From: Psittacicella hinzii
Lineage (GTDB): Bacteria > Pseudomonadota > Gammaproteobacteria > Enterobacterales > Psittacicellaceae
Length of the DNA: 47,136 nt
Assembly: GCF_003585885.1 (NCBI RefSeq)
Contig: NZ_NRHC01000011.1
Span: 1-47,136, forward strand
Reading direction: 5' to 3'
Every line of letters begins with the position of its first letter. The first letter of the stretch is position 1. Positions 27,503-36,845 of this stretch are shown piece after piece. A model generated the notes under the pieces. The model searched no databases and was not told the origin of the DNA. It saw only the letters and a program-made list of their open reading frames with translations. The translations under genes were made by a program, and so were the position numbers.

Positions 27503-29995
27503 CTATTTAACTGTCTTCATTAAAAGTGGTTTTTGTGGTAATAATAGATCTTCAAATTTGCCGTCTGCTTTTAGTTTAACGTGCACAATTTGCTCCGGTT
27601 TTTTCACATAAACCACGAAATCCATACGTGAACGCACTTCCACATCTTTTTCTGGAGTGATAGTTACGTCAGTGTTAATCGTTAAAGGTTGAGCTTCTAA
27701 AGAGTAAACAACGATAGGATTATCCGGCAGAATGTAGATATCTAACGGGTTTAAAGCTCCGCCTTTTCTCTCCGCGTTTGCTTTCTCAAGGTTGGAGTCA
27801 TAAACTCGTGTAAATGCGTTATAGAATGGGTTACTTTCGGCATTTGCAAGCCCCGGCACTGTAGTATTATCCATAAATGGATTAATTAGCGCTTCTAATT
27901 GACCTGAAGCTAATAAGTACTTCGGTTGTGCATTGTAATGAACGCCGTTTTTATCTTTTAAAGTAACAAATTTTTGTTTAACAGTAGTTAGAACGTCATA
28001 CATATAAGTTGGGTTCTGAACTTCGATAATGTTAGCCGTTGCTTTTTCAGCATTAACTACAGCCTGTAAAACTTTCACGCGTAGAGTGTGGATTGCACTT
28101 AATGCTAATTTACGCACATGGTCTAGGTACACATCGATTGAGCCTGAACTTTTGCGTAGACTTTCAAAAGTCATGTTAAAACCCAGTTTATAGCTCTTTA
28201 AGTTGATAGATTTAGTTTTATAATCTAAACCTTTCATAGGGGTCTTAGCGCCCTCTGTAACCTCTTCAAACTCAAACAGACCAGCTTCCTGAGTAGATAC
28301 AATAATATCGTTATAGTCTCCTGTTGCTTTGTTTGCAGTTAAGCTTAAGGTTTGTTCCATTGAGTATTCGAGCTCTGCTTCAACTTCAACTCTATAAAAT
28401 AGCTCTGTTAACTCTTTAAAATCACCACTTGATAAGTTATTTAATGACGGCTCACCTCTAAATTTTTTCTCCCCGAAAGTATTAAATAATACCCCCAGCT
28501 TCTGTTGAGAAGTCAGTGTGCTATTTTGTGAAGCATGAGCAAATGCTTCATTTACTCTGTTAGCAACATTCTCATTTTTTAAGATGTGCATTCTTGACTG
28601 GATAGCTTTAGCTAAACCAGCGTCATAGCCTTGGTTTGAGATTTCTTTGGCTAATAAATAGCTTACTGCTTGTAATAAAGTAGGTTTTGCATTCTCTGTC
28701 TCGGTCACGTGCATGTTGTTAACTTTTACCTCTTTAATTTCCGGTTTATTTAAATTCTGAAGATGATTGATAATTTTATTCTTAGTTTCTTCAACTGAAA
28801 TGCCTTTCTCAATGCAATCTAACATAAGCTCTGGCATGCCCTTAATATTCAGGCGATCTTTGAACAGATTAGAAATCTTCTTATAAAGCGACGCGTTAGT
28901 TTCTCGATTAGAAACTCTCTTTTCTTCCCTTGAAACTTGCGCTTTAGTTTCTGATTTCTCGTCTTCTTTTTCTTCTTCCTGATCGTCATCTTCTTCAGTG
29001 TTATTTTCTTCCTCGACTTCTTCGTCTTCTTCGACTTCTTCGTCTTCTTTTGCAAAATTATTAGCTTTTTCTTCTTTTTCCTCTTGCATATCTTCAGGCT
29101 CTTTTTCCACCTGATCCTTTTCTTCTTGCTCTGTAGCAGATTTATTTTCTTCTTTCAAATCTTTATTTGTCATTTCTAAGCTATCCTTGACTTGATTAAC
29201 AAAGTTAACTAAGCTAGCATTGTTTTGGTAAGCTACGCTATTCTTAAAGAACTCAATCTCCTCTTTATTTTCAGATTTAAGTAAGTCCTCAAAATTATCG
29301 AACTGTGAAAAAATGCCATTTAGTCTCGCGTTTTGTTCTTTACTAAGACCCCTATTCTGTGCGTCGTTTTTACTCTTTTGACCATAACATTCAAGTAGTT
29401 CCTTGAACGTTTTAAATGGTAAAACTTCTTTTATGTCTACTACTTCATCGCACAGCTTTATTTCCTGCAACTTACTAGGTAAAAGAATGTTATCGTTTCC
29501 ACTAGTCACATATGACCTGAACAAATTTGTAAGTTGATCCACATGAGCTTCCTCTAAATTTTTACGTTTAAATAAGTTCTCATAGACATCAACTAGTTTG
29601 TTGTTCAGAGTGGTCATTAAAGTCTTAAGCTCATCGATTTCTTTAATCGATAACGTGACAAACTCATAACTCACATTGCATGAGTGCACAATCATTTGCG
29701 ACAAGTAAGACATTCTTAAATGCGAACCACATAATGCAAGAAATGAAGCAATTGAAGACGCCTGAAAGCCAACGCTTACACGCTTTTCTCCGGGGTACAT
29801 ATCAAACAATGAGAGAATTGTCAAGCCCTCATTAATAAATCCTCCGGGGCTATCCAGATAGATATTTAAGGGGGTATTGACATCAACATCATCATGTGAT
29901 ATGAGAGATTGCAACTCTTCAGCAGTAAAGTCATAACCAACTACGCCGATCAAATAAAGATAGTTCTGTTTATCTTTCTCGAAAAACTTAATCAT
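27503..29995 (-). CDS. fused prohead protease - scaffold - major capsid protein
   Basis: 830 residues in three parts. Residues 1-200 are ClpP-like: LDSPGG at 48-52, nucleophile region GFQASSIAS (Ser81 likely) and MIVHS with His104. Residues about 260-380 form a Glu/Lys-rich scaffold-like linker with an in-frame repeat of EDEEVE. From about 440 an HK97-type capsid follows, with LEYSMEQTLSLTANK, the VTEGAKTPMKGLDYKTKS region and a terminal beta domain. The protease would mature the shell and remove itself with the scaffold. Lambda splits these roles between C/Nu3 and E; here one open frame holds all. The portal start overlaps its beginning by 8 bases on the same strand. Confidence 0.88.
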   Translation of the reverse strand: MIKFFEKDKQNYLYLIGVVGYDFTAEELQSLISHDDVDVNTPLNIYLDSPGGFINEGLTILSLFDMYPGEKRVSVGFQASSIASFLALCGSHLRMSYLSQMIVHSCNVSYEFVTLSIKEIDELKTLMTTLNNKLVDVYENLFKRKNLEEAHVDQLTNLFRSYVTSGNDNILLPSKLQEIKLCDEVVDIKEVLPFKTFKELLECYGQKSKNDAQNRGLSKEQNARLNGIFSQFDNFEDLLKSENKEEIEFFKNSVAYQNNASLVNFVNQVKDSLEMTNKDLKEENKSATEQEEKDQVEKEPEDMQEEKEEKANNFAKEDEEVEEDEEVEEENNTEEDDDQEEEKEDEKSETKAQVSREEKRVSNRETNASLYKKISNLFKDRLNIKGMPELMLDCIEKGISVEETKNKIINHLQNLNKPEIKEVKVNNMHVTETENAKPTLLQAVSYLLAKEISNQGYDAGLAKAIQSRMHILKNENVANRVNEAFAHASQNSTLTSQQKLGVLFNTFGEKKFRGEPSLNNLSSGDFKELTELFYRVEVEAELEYSMEQTLSLTANKATGDYNDIIVSTQEAGLFEFEEVTEGAKTPMKGLDYKTKSINLKSYKLGFNMTFESLRKSSGSIDVYLDHVRKLALSAIHTLRVKVLQAVVNAEKATANIIEVQNPTYMYDVLTTVKQKFVTLKDKNGVHYNAQPKYLLASGQLEALINPFMDNTTVPGLANAESNPFYNAFTRVYDSNLEKANAERKGGALNPLDIYILPDNPIVVYSLEAQPLTINTDVTITPEKDVEVRSRMDFVVYVKKPEQIVHVKLKADGKFEDLLLPQKPLLMKTVK

Positions 29996-31637
29996 TATTT
30001 ACCTGATCTTCCTCCTTATTTTCAGAAGTAGCAGTGGCTTCTTTTTCTTCTTGCTCTTGTTCTTGATCTTGGTCTTGCTCTTCTACATTAACAGCTTTAT
30101 TTCCTTGGTTATCTTGAGTTGCTTTATCACCATGTTCATATATTCCATAGTAAAGCTCTGGGATACCTAACTCTTCGCAGATATGTTTAAAGTTAGTAGT
30201 AGATTGAAGATTGTCTAGACTATTAACACCTAGCTCATTTGCTAATTTATCCAGTGTAGTAACACCTAACTGTAAGTTAAGCTTATTAGCAGTTGCGTCT
30301 TTAACTGGGTCAATACTTGGCAATCTAGGCTTATTAATAACAACCTTATCTATCCAGTGATAATCACTCTTAGAGATAACTCCCAACTTAACTGTATCTA
30401 AGTAGAAGTTAACAAAAGCACTGTACAGTGGTCTAATGATTGCACTAATCAATAGGTCAACTTTTTTGGCCACTTTCATTTCTGTGTAAATCATTGATTG
30501 ACGTGCAGCAGAATAAGAGCTTTCGAAACTGTTTGAGATACTTTCAGCGTCTAATGCCACCCCACTGGCTACCATTCTGGTCATTGTTTTTATAAACTCA
30601 CCAGCCGACGGGTTAGTTCTAGTTTGGGCATTATTTAAGTTAAAGTTGAAGCCATTAGGCGGTTTAAAGTAACCAATACTATCATTAATTTCAATCATAT
30701 CCACATCAGGCTCGTCATCCACTGTGTCAGCACTAGCTTGTGTGAGGATACCTAAGAATTTACCATTTAATGAAGTATTGTTAATTTCAGTAGAAGCGTA
30801 AATATTAATCTGCGCAGTTAATTTCAGCACAGGCGCTAATATACTAACGCCACGTAATTGCTCTGGCTCTCGTTTTTCAGCAATATGTAACACATTCTCG
30901 GCTTCGACTGAAACATACTGATATAAACTTGGCGGAGTTAATAACCTATCTTTAAAGTTGTAACGGACAGGCATACCTAACTCATTAACTTCGATAGGTA
31001 ATGGTATAGAATTGCTCTGAAAGTAAGGCTCTGGCTTACTATACTCAAGGCTTTCAGCCGTCCACATGCGCACCTTAAACTCGTGTTTAGCGTAGTCTTT
31101 TTTTAGTTCTAAACACACATCTCCGTCTGTCAACCACCTAGCAACAATATGATTTAATAATCCTGTAAAACTTAACTCTTTTGAGTTAATTACAGGTTGT
31201 AAACAAAACTTTTGCCACGCAATAGAGAGCTCTTTTGCTAATTCTTCGTCAACTTGTCCATTTTTATCAAGTGGTTGGGGTTGTAGACTATACCCATTTT
31301 TACCAACTAGCAAAGCCTGATATTGGTTAATAATTGCCACGCAGAGAGGATTATTTGCGACAGCATTACGTGCTTGTTGCATGAGAGAAAGACCCTCCTG
31401 CGCTAGCGTGTCGTTAATATTTCTTCTATCAAACTGTGGCTTATGGTAAGTTGACGGTCTAGCGGCGTCGTAAAGATTAGAAGCTCTATCTCTTTTTTCT
31501 CTACGCTCTTTTAGAACTGATTGATCATGCAATTCATTTTCTAAACGAAGATTTTCAATCTGTGCCTGTAACAGCTTTTTTTTCTCTTCAGCTTTGCGTA
31601 ACTCTTTTTTATGCTTGTTGAAAATATTGAAAATCAT
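29988..31637 (-). CDS. B: portal protein (lambda family)
   Basis: 549 residues, lambda gpB size. The N-terminal coiled coil is followed by YDAARPSTYHKPQFDRRNIND and ARNAVANNPLCVAIINQYQALLVGK-type segments typical of lambda portals, and a central AESISNSFESSYSAARQSMI region that fits the portal stem and crown. The C-terminus is Gln/Glu-rich and low in complexity. It forms the dodecameric channel through which DNA enters the head. It overlaps both neighbours by a few bases. Confidence 0.9.
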   Translation of the reverse strand: MIFNIFNKHKKELRKAEEKKKLLQAQIENLRLENELHDQSVLKERREKRDRASNLYDAARPSTYHKPQFDRRNINDTLAQEGLSLMQQARNAVANNPLCVAIINQYQALLVGKNGYSLQPQPLDKNGQVDEELAKELSIAWQKFCLQPVINSKELSFTGLLNHIVARWLTDGDVCLELKKDYAKHEFKVRMWTAESLEYSKPEPYFQSNSIPLPIEVNELGMPVRYNFKDRLLTPPSLYQYVSVEAENVLHIAEKREPEQLRGVSILAPVLKLTAQINIYASTEINNTSLNGKFLGILTQASADTVDDEPDVDMIEINDSIGYFKPPNGFNFNLNNAQTRTNPSAGEFIKTMTRMVASGVALDAESISNSFESSYSAARQSMIYTEMKVAKKVDLLISAIIRPLYSAFVNFYLDTVKLGVISKSDYHWIDKVVINKPRLPSIDPVKDATANKLNLQLGVTTLDKLANELGVNSLDNLQSTTNFKHICEELGIPELYYGIYEHGDKATQDNQGNKAVNVEEQDQDQEQEQEEKEATATSENKEEDQVNND

Positions 31638-32080
31638 CGTTTAACCGCCTTTAAAAATTTACCACGGCGTCGCTTGCTACGTACACCGTTAATCCTTTCG
31701 ATTTCATGATCCAAATCATCTGACGCGCTATTAAATTGTGCAACGATTGAATTAATCCCAACAAACTCAATCGTACCACCGCCCTCTTCAGCGATAGAGT
31801 GCACATGTGAGTTGTCCACACTTAATCGCTCGTCTAATGTTTTAAAGAAACCTTTAAATACGTACAGAAGTTTTCGAAGCTTTCGGTTTTCATGGTTAGG
31901 GTCAAGCTCATCTACATCTCTTTTGTACATGTTATAAATTTCTCTATAAGCTTGTAACCTTTCTTCAGCTTCTTCAATAGTCAAAAGCTCTCTATCGTCT
32001 TCTAGCTTCTGTCGCCTAGCTTTTAGTTGAGCATACGCCTTTTCACTAATTTTGAGTTGTAAATATCCGTTTTCACTCAT
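31634..32080 (-). CDS. connector-position protein (gpW slot)
   Basis: 148 residues, charged and helical, ending in a Lys/Arg-rich tail (RSKRRRGKFLKAVKR). It lies between terminase large subunit and portal with an ATGA-type overlap to the portal, the slot of lambda W. It is twice the length of gpW and no gpW motif is visible, so a head-completion role is inferred from position only. Confidence 0.5.
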   Translation of the reverse strand: MSENGYLQLKISEKAYAQLKARRQKLEDDRELLTIEEAEERLQAYREIYNMYKRDVDELDPNHENRKLRKLLYVFKGFFKTLDERLSVDNSHVHSIAEEGGGTIEFVGINSIVAQFNSASDDLDHEIERINGVRSKRRRGKFLKAVKR

Positions 32081-32096
32081 TTACTTTTTACCTTAA

Positions 32097-34388
32097 TTAA
32101 AATCTACTCTCCCCGATAAATGAAAAGCTCTTAACTTTTTTACCCTTAGTAACTTTTTTATCTTTGTTCTTAGGTTCTCGAGCAGGAGCGTTTAATGTGT
32201 TAGTTACAGCGTCATAGCAGTAAGCGTTACCCTCTTCAGCAGTTAATAGCCAATTAGGTCTTGCATTTTCGTCGATTTTAACCTCAATTTTAAGATCCTC
32301 AACTAGTGCTAAAAAGTACACAAACAAGTCAATTGCTTCGTTTCGTATACCGTTATAACGTTTTACATAAACCCCACGCTCGTCAAGAGTTTCTGCACTT
32401 AATTCTTTAGCTACTTGCTCCGGTATCCCCTTATTGAAAGTAATGCTATAAGGCTCTTCACTGTTTCGTTGTATGATATTAAAAAGTCTATGCTTAAAAA
32501 AGTTAGGCACAATTCTAAATATGTTTGCTTTCCAACTACTTGCCTTAGCTCTTGAAGTTACAGCAGCGCCATATCTACACCAGAATTCAATGCCATACAC
32601 TTTAAAAGGAGTTACTTTATTCTCTCCCTTAACTAAGCGGATCCTGTCGCTTTTACGCTTTTTAACCATTGACCTATAAAAACTATATGAGTTTACAGTA
32701 GCATTACCCGCCCCACCAATATCAAGCAATGTGATATAAGGAGCCATAGTCAAATTAGTATCTTTAATTTTTGCTCTATATTCGACTACCATTTTGTCAA
32801 TGCAATCGTACATACTACTGTCATTAACCGCAGGGTTTATCCTTTTACCATTCCACTCTGTGATGTCAAATCTATCTATTAAAAAATAACGTTTGGATTT
32901 AGTTATCGCAAAAATTTGAACTACAAATCTGGAGTCTTTATTACCACACTGTTGGTCTACAGCCGCGACAATCATAACCGTATCACGCGGAGCTACTCCA
33001 ATCTCATCCTGATCGTTAGACTCCTCAAGTTTTTCTTTGATTACATTTGCGTTGTTTGTTAAGTTGCGAGTTATAAATGGATCACCGAAAACAGTGTTAA
33101 CGACCGCCTTAAGGTTTTGCTCGTCGCCTGTTTTCTCAAATTGTCTTAGGGCGGATAAATAACGGTATACAATCTCCTCTAAACTGATAAAACCACACGC
33201 TGGAGCTCTTAACCAAAACGACGCGGTCTTACTTTCAGTTACTGCACCACTAACATTACCGTCTTTATCAATTTTCTCCCCCTTACGTATCCACTTACCT
33301 CGAGGAATTAAAGTTGTTAAACGCTCTTCATCAGTATGTTTGTGAAAACAGTGTGAGCACTCAACTCTTGCAGTACGCGAAGCTAATGTGTCATTAGTTT
33401 CTTGTTTATCCCACGTTATGGTTTCAGGAGTTGCCCAGAACCATTCTCTGCAATTTAAACATTGAAAATAGAAGCAGCGCTTATCACCTTGGTTGTATAG
33501 AGCAGCAATACCCTCACAGTCGTACGCGTCATGAGGTTCAAGCAATTGCTCTGTATTAACCACTGGGAAGCCCGGAGAACTTTCAGCCACCGCCATGGCG
33601 TCAAAGCCATAAGTTGTGGTTCTTGTTCGTCCAAGAGCCCAAGGCGTACCCTCACCGTCAAGGTTTTGATCCATACGGTCGTAGTCGGTAAGTACTACAT
33701 ACTGAACTGTTGTACCCGCTAAGTCTGTAACCGCAGGCTTACGGATCAGCACCCATGAGCCTTTCTTCAAACTATAATTTTTGAGGTTTAAATCTTCTCG
33801 TCGATTTCTAATTAAATCTTTTAATTCTGGACTTGCAAATATAGTCGGTTGAAAGTCTTTTTTTGCAAACTCAATCGCTTTCTCCCCACTCATTTGCAAG
33901 ATCATAATATCGCGCGCCGTGTACATGGCATAACTAGCGAAACCTTTAACCAGAGCTTCTGTTTTACCTGAACGTGCGCACCCCATGAAAATAATTTCAT
34001 TGTAGTGACGACTGTTAAGTAAATCTATAGGCTCACGCATATAAGCGGCTCTACCTTGAACACTAAAGTCTAAAGGTAAACCAGACTTATTAGGTATCTT
34101 CATTATGCGCTCAACTGTTGCGCTTACCGGCTCACGTGGCGGAGGTTTTAAACTCTCAATCAGATCCTTAAATAAGGATTTTAAACTAAGAAGAGGAACT
34201 AATTTTGTTACGTTGAAAGTTCTGAAGTTGCCTTTTTTGATAATCTTTTTAACTTCTTTCTTAACAACTCTATCAGTTTTTTCGTCTAACTCTTCTTCGT
34301 CTATTTCTCTTATTCTTTTCTTGCCATAAGGAGATGCATCTATTTCATTGAAGTTGGGAAAATCGAATTCTTCATCATTCTTCACCAT
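32097..34388 (-). CDS. terminase large subunit (GpA family)
   Basis: 763 residues. ATPase: Walker A GCARSGKT at 136-143 and a Walker-B-like VVLTDYD at 231-237. A zinc-binding pair of motifs (CLNC, then CSHC) lies near 305-350. The nuclease domain follows with IVAAVDQQ, and Asp residues in LIDRFDITEW and LLDIGGAGN. Lambda-type GpA terminases cut at cos and pump DNA into the prohead. The start overlaps the small subunit gene by 14 bases. Confidence 0.93.
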   Translation of the reverse strand: MVKNDEEFDFPNFNEIDASPYGKKRIREIDEEELDEKTDRVVKKEVKKIIKKGNFRTFNVTKLVPLLSLKSLFKDLIESLKPPPREPVSATVERIMKIPNKSGLPLDFSVQGRAAYMREPIDLLNSRHYNEIIFMGCARSGKTEALVKGFASYAMYTARDIMILQMSGEKAIEFAKKDFQPTIFASPELKDLIRNRREDLNLKNYSLKKGSWVLIRKPAVTDLAGTTVQYVVLTDYDRMDQNLDGEGTPWALGRTRTTTYGFDAMAVAESSPGFPVVNTEQLLEPHDAYDCEGIAALYNQGDKRCFYFQCLNCREWFWATPETITWDKQETNDTLASRTARVECSHCFHKHTDEERLTTLIPRGKWIRKGEKIDKDGNVSGAVTESKTASFWLRAPACGFISLEEIVYRYLSALRQFEKTGDEQNLKAVVNTVFGDPFITRNLTNNANVIKEKLEESNDQDEIGVAPRDTVMIVAAVDQQCGNKDSRFVVQIFAITKSKRYFLIDRFDITEWNGKRINPAVNDSSMYDCIDKMVVEYRAKIKDTNLTMAPYITLLDIGGAGNATVNSYSFYRSMVKKRKSDRIRLVKGENKVTPFKVYGIEFWCRYGAAVTSRAKASSWKANIFRIVPNFFKHRLFNIIQRNSEEPYSITFNKGIPEQVAKELSAETLDERGVYVKRYNGIRNEAIDLFVYFLALVEDLKIEVKIDENARPNWLLTAEEGNAYCYDAVTNTLNAPAREPKNKDKKVTKGKKVKSFSFIGESRF

Positions 34389-35094
34389 CGTCTAAAAAAT
34401 CATCATCTTCATCTGTTATGTAATCCTCATTCTTCTTTTTTTGAGGTACATAATCAACTGGGTAAGGGGCAATTGCATGGATATCTACTCCTAATCCTTC
34501 AATTACTTGCGTCAAGGAAATCTCCTCGCCCTCTACCATTGTTATTTCTTCTATAGTCTCCGCTAGATCCTTATAGATCTTTGTTTGAAGTCTATGGATT
34601 AAAGGATCTAATAAATCTAATAGTTTAGGTTCAACCCCCTGATCTGTTAATTCTTTTGAGTATCCTGTAAGAATTGACGACAGTTTTGAAAACATAACAA
34701 AAATTAATCTTCTCACATCGTCTTCATGCACTAACACTTCAGTAGCTAATAAAACTCTTATCTGAGAATATAATCCTTTAAAAATCTGATCATACTTTGC
34801 TGGATTTTTTAAGTGAAGCTTGCCAAATGGTTTGACTAACTTCTCTGAGTAAATATCATCAGAACTGTCTCCTGCTTTGTTTATTGCTCTACGCTTGTCT
34901 AGCGTTTGACAATACTCTAAGAACCATTTAAAAAAATCTTTAGTAGAAAAATAATTGCGTTCAATTGGGACTCCAATTCTTTCTAAATTTTTTCTAAGAG
35001 TTCTGAAGTCAATATTTAGGTCGTCCGCTACATGCTTACAGTGTAATTTCGCAGGTAGATTTAACTGCTCTTTTTGTGTTTTCTTACTAGACAA
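34375..35094 (-). CDS. terminase small subunit (Nu1-like)
   Basis: 239 residues. The N-terminal part holds a winged-helix-like region (KHVADDLNIDFRTLRKNL, then GVPIERNYFSTKDFF) like the Nu1 DNA-binding domain; the C-terminal part is acidic and would contact the large subunit. It begins with TTG at 35094, supported by GGAGG nine bases upstream. It opens the structural operon next to the GC-rich cos/pac candidate. Confidence 0.75.
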   Translation of the reverse strand: MSSKKTQKEQLNLPAKLHCKHVADDLNIDFRTLRKNLERIGVPIERNYFSTKDFFKWFLEYCQTLDKRRAINKAGDSSDDIYSEKLVKPFGKLHLKNPAKYDQIFKGLYSQIRVLLATEVLVHEDDVRRLIFVMFSKLSSILTGYSKELTDQGVEPKLLDLLDPLIHRLQTKIYKDLAETIEEITMVEGEEISLTQVIEGLGVDIHAIAPYPVDYVPQKKKNEDYITDEDDDFLDDGEE

Positions 35095-35639
35095 AACTCA
35101 AACCTCCAGCGAGTTTTTTTATAAACAAAATGCACTTATTAAGACTTTCTAGTTATACAATAATAAGCTACGCTTTTATACCCTTAAGATAGAATTAATT
35201 AACTCATGTTATTAATAAAATTTCGAAAAAATGAAAGTTAAAAATTTTCTAAAACGACCAAATTTTTCGTCATCCAAAAATTTCAAAATCTCCAAAATCG
35301 AGAAAAATTTAAACTTTTGAACTCAAAAAAATTTATGAAAACTCGCTCTGCATTATGTCTTCTTTTTAACTTTTTTGGCACTAAAAAATCCAAAATAAAA
35401 AACCCCGAAATTATCCCAAAAACCAAGCGATTTTTTATCGATTTTTTTAAAATTTTTTCGCAGCAACAACAAAATACCAAAAAAACGGCGTCAACGAGTT
35501 GCGTGCAAAAAAAAACACCTTTTGTCTGGTTTGGCGAAGCGCCCCCAAACGCGACGGGTTTTATAAAGTACCTTAGACCTACCTCACCCTCCCTTTATTA
35601 TGCTTTTAATGTTATAAATTAAAGGTTAGGCTTTGATAT
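35095..35639. other. AT-rich gene-free stretch upstream of the terminase
   Basis: About 545 bases with long A and T runs and short inverted repeats such as CGAAAAA / TTTTTCG near 35224-35270. Open frames on both strands here are low in complexity and lack ribosome sites. Probably leader and packaging-flank DNA. Confidence 0.5.
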
Positions 35640-35945
35640 AATTATTATATTTTTCTATTAGATAAGGGTAGGGGGGAGGGGCATGCCACCCACCCTCTAG
35701 GCCTATGGTATGTTATGGTCACTTGGCTCACCATAACAATGCGAGCTTATCTGATCATGTGCCCCCACCCACATCACTAAGAGCACATATCAGCCTTATG
35801 CTTATCCACCCAATCGGATACCTTGCCCGCTTAGATATCTGTCCCACACCTCACTAGCCATGTAAGTTACATAACCAGCTACTCAATGCCCCCTATAATT
35901 AATTGTTGCTTTGTTAACCAATTAACTATGGGGCGGATACTTTAG
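35640..35945. other. GC-rich hairpin block, cos/pac candidate
   Basis: An island of C/G-rich DNA in an AT-rich prophage, just upstream of the terminase genes. It contains GAGGG / CCCTC arms around GGCATGCC (35675-35700), TGTTATGGT / ACCATAACA (35711-35738), CTGATCATGTGC / GCACATATCAG with one bulge (35751-35793), and a DnaA-like TTATCCACC near 35802. Lambda-type terminases recognise cosB and cosN next to the small subunit gene, so this is the best candidate for the packaging site. Confidence 0.5.
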
Positions 35946-35957
35946 CCTATAGCTAAC

Positions 35958-36828
35958 TTACAAATGGTAATATATTGTTTCTTTACGTCGAGCGTTTGGG
36001 CTCATTGTCACACACTTATCAACCATTTGCACGTCACTAAAAGCTTTAGCATTTAGATCATGCTTAACCATTTTCTTAAACAAATCCTCGATCTGAAGAA
36101 ATCTGTTATTGATGTAGAAGAAGAGATAAGGCGGTCTTATTAACAGCATTAACTCAAGTAAGTCAGCGTAGTTAAAAGTCTCACCCTCTTCAGAATATCC
36201 CTCTAGGTTAGTGCCTATATAAGGGGGGTCTAATAAAAACACCACTTTGTCATGTTGGTATTCTTTAGCGGTTAATAATTCTTTGTAATCACAGTGGACT
36301 ACTTCAATACCGTCTAAATAATCCTCACAAAGTTCAATTTGTTTTTGTGGCACACGGTAATACAGGCAGTTAATGTATTTTAAAAATTGCTCTTTATTTA
36401 AGGCAATGTTGCCCGAATAAAGAAACCAAGCAGACAGGAAGCGGTAGTTTACCCCCCCCCCCATTAACTTCTTGATTATTAAGCCAATTTTTAATTTCTG
36501 ATAGGATGTTCTTATCGTCTAATTTACCCATTCTACTAGGTTTATTCTCTCCGATAATTCTGGTAATGTCAGACCAATTTGACCTTGCCACTGAAATATT
36601 AGCTAGCTCATTTGTATAATGATCGAAGTCGTTATATACCACTTTAGCTTCTGGAAACCAACGCTTAGCGTTGTGTGCTAACAATCCAGTGCCACCAAAT
36701 AGATCAACTATTGTGTAACCAGCACCGTCGGAGTTAGAAATAACCTTTTGTAAAAATGCCTTTACATCTTTTAAGAAATAGCGCTTTTGCCCAAAGTATG
36801 GCACAGGCGCCTTGTTGTAAATCTTCAT
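35958..36828 (-). CDS. D12-class adenine methyltransferase, frame interrupted at an 11-G tract (phase-variable)
   Basis: Two overlapping frames (36828-36394 and 36464-35958) together match the intact paralogue next door along its length. The first half has APVPYFGQKRYFL and the SAM motif VDLFGGTGLLAHNAKR; the second has the catalytic FLLDPPYIGTNLEGYS. The break lies at a run of 11 G on the minus strand (36452-36462). With 10 G the frames join as NGGGVNYRFLSAWFL, corresponding to SLNFRFLSCWFL in the paralogue, and give about 289 residues. As sequenced the product stops shortly after the tract. The ATG at 36828 is chosen by alignment to its paralogues. N6-adenine methylation is expected; the target is unknown. 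Confidence 0.85.
36452..36462 (-). repeat. 11-G homopolymer in a methyltransferase gene
   Basis: Eleven consecutive C on the plus strand (G on the coding strand), inside the region encoding a Gly run. Such tracts slip during replication. Loss of one base restores the full frame; the present length truncates it. Confidence 0.95.
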
Positions 36829-36845
36829 ATCTAACAAAAATATTT

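Noticed and set aside
35317-35622. 101-residue open frame on the plus strand upstream of the terminase
   Set aside because: Lys/Phe-rich product of A/T runs, no ribosome site, no family resemblance, and opposite to the direction of all nearby genes.
35958-36837. Methyltransferase pseudogene in decay
   Set aside because: The only defect is at the 11-G tract. All motifs and the rest of both halves are intact, which fits phase variation better.
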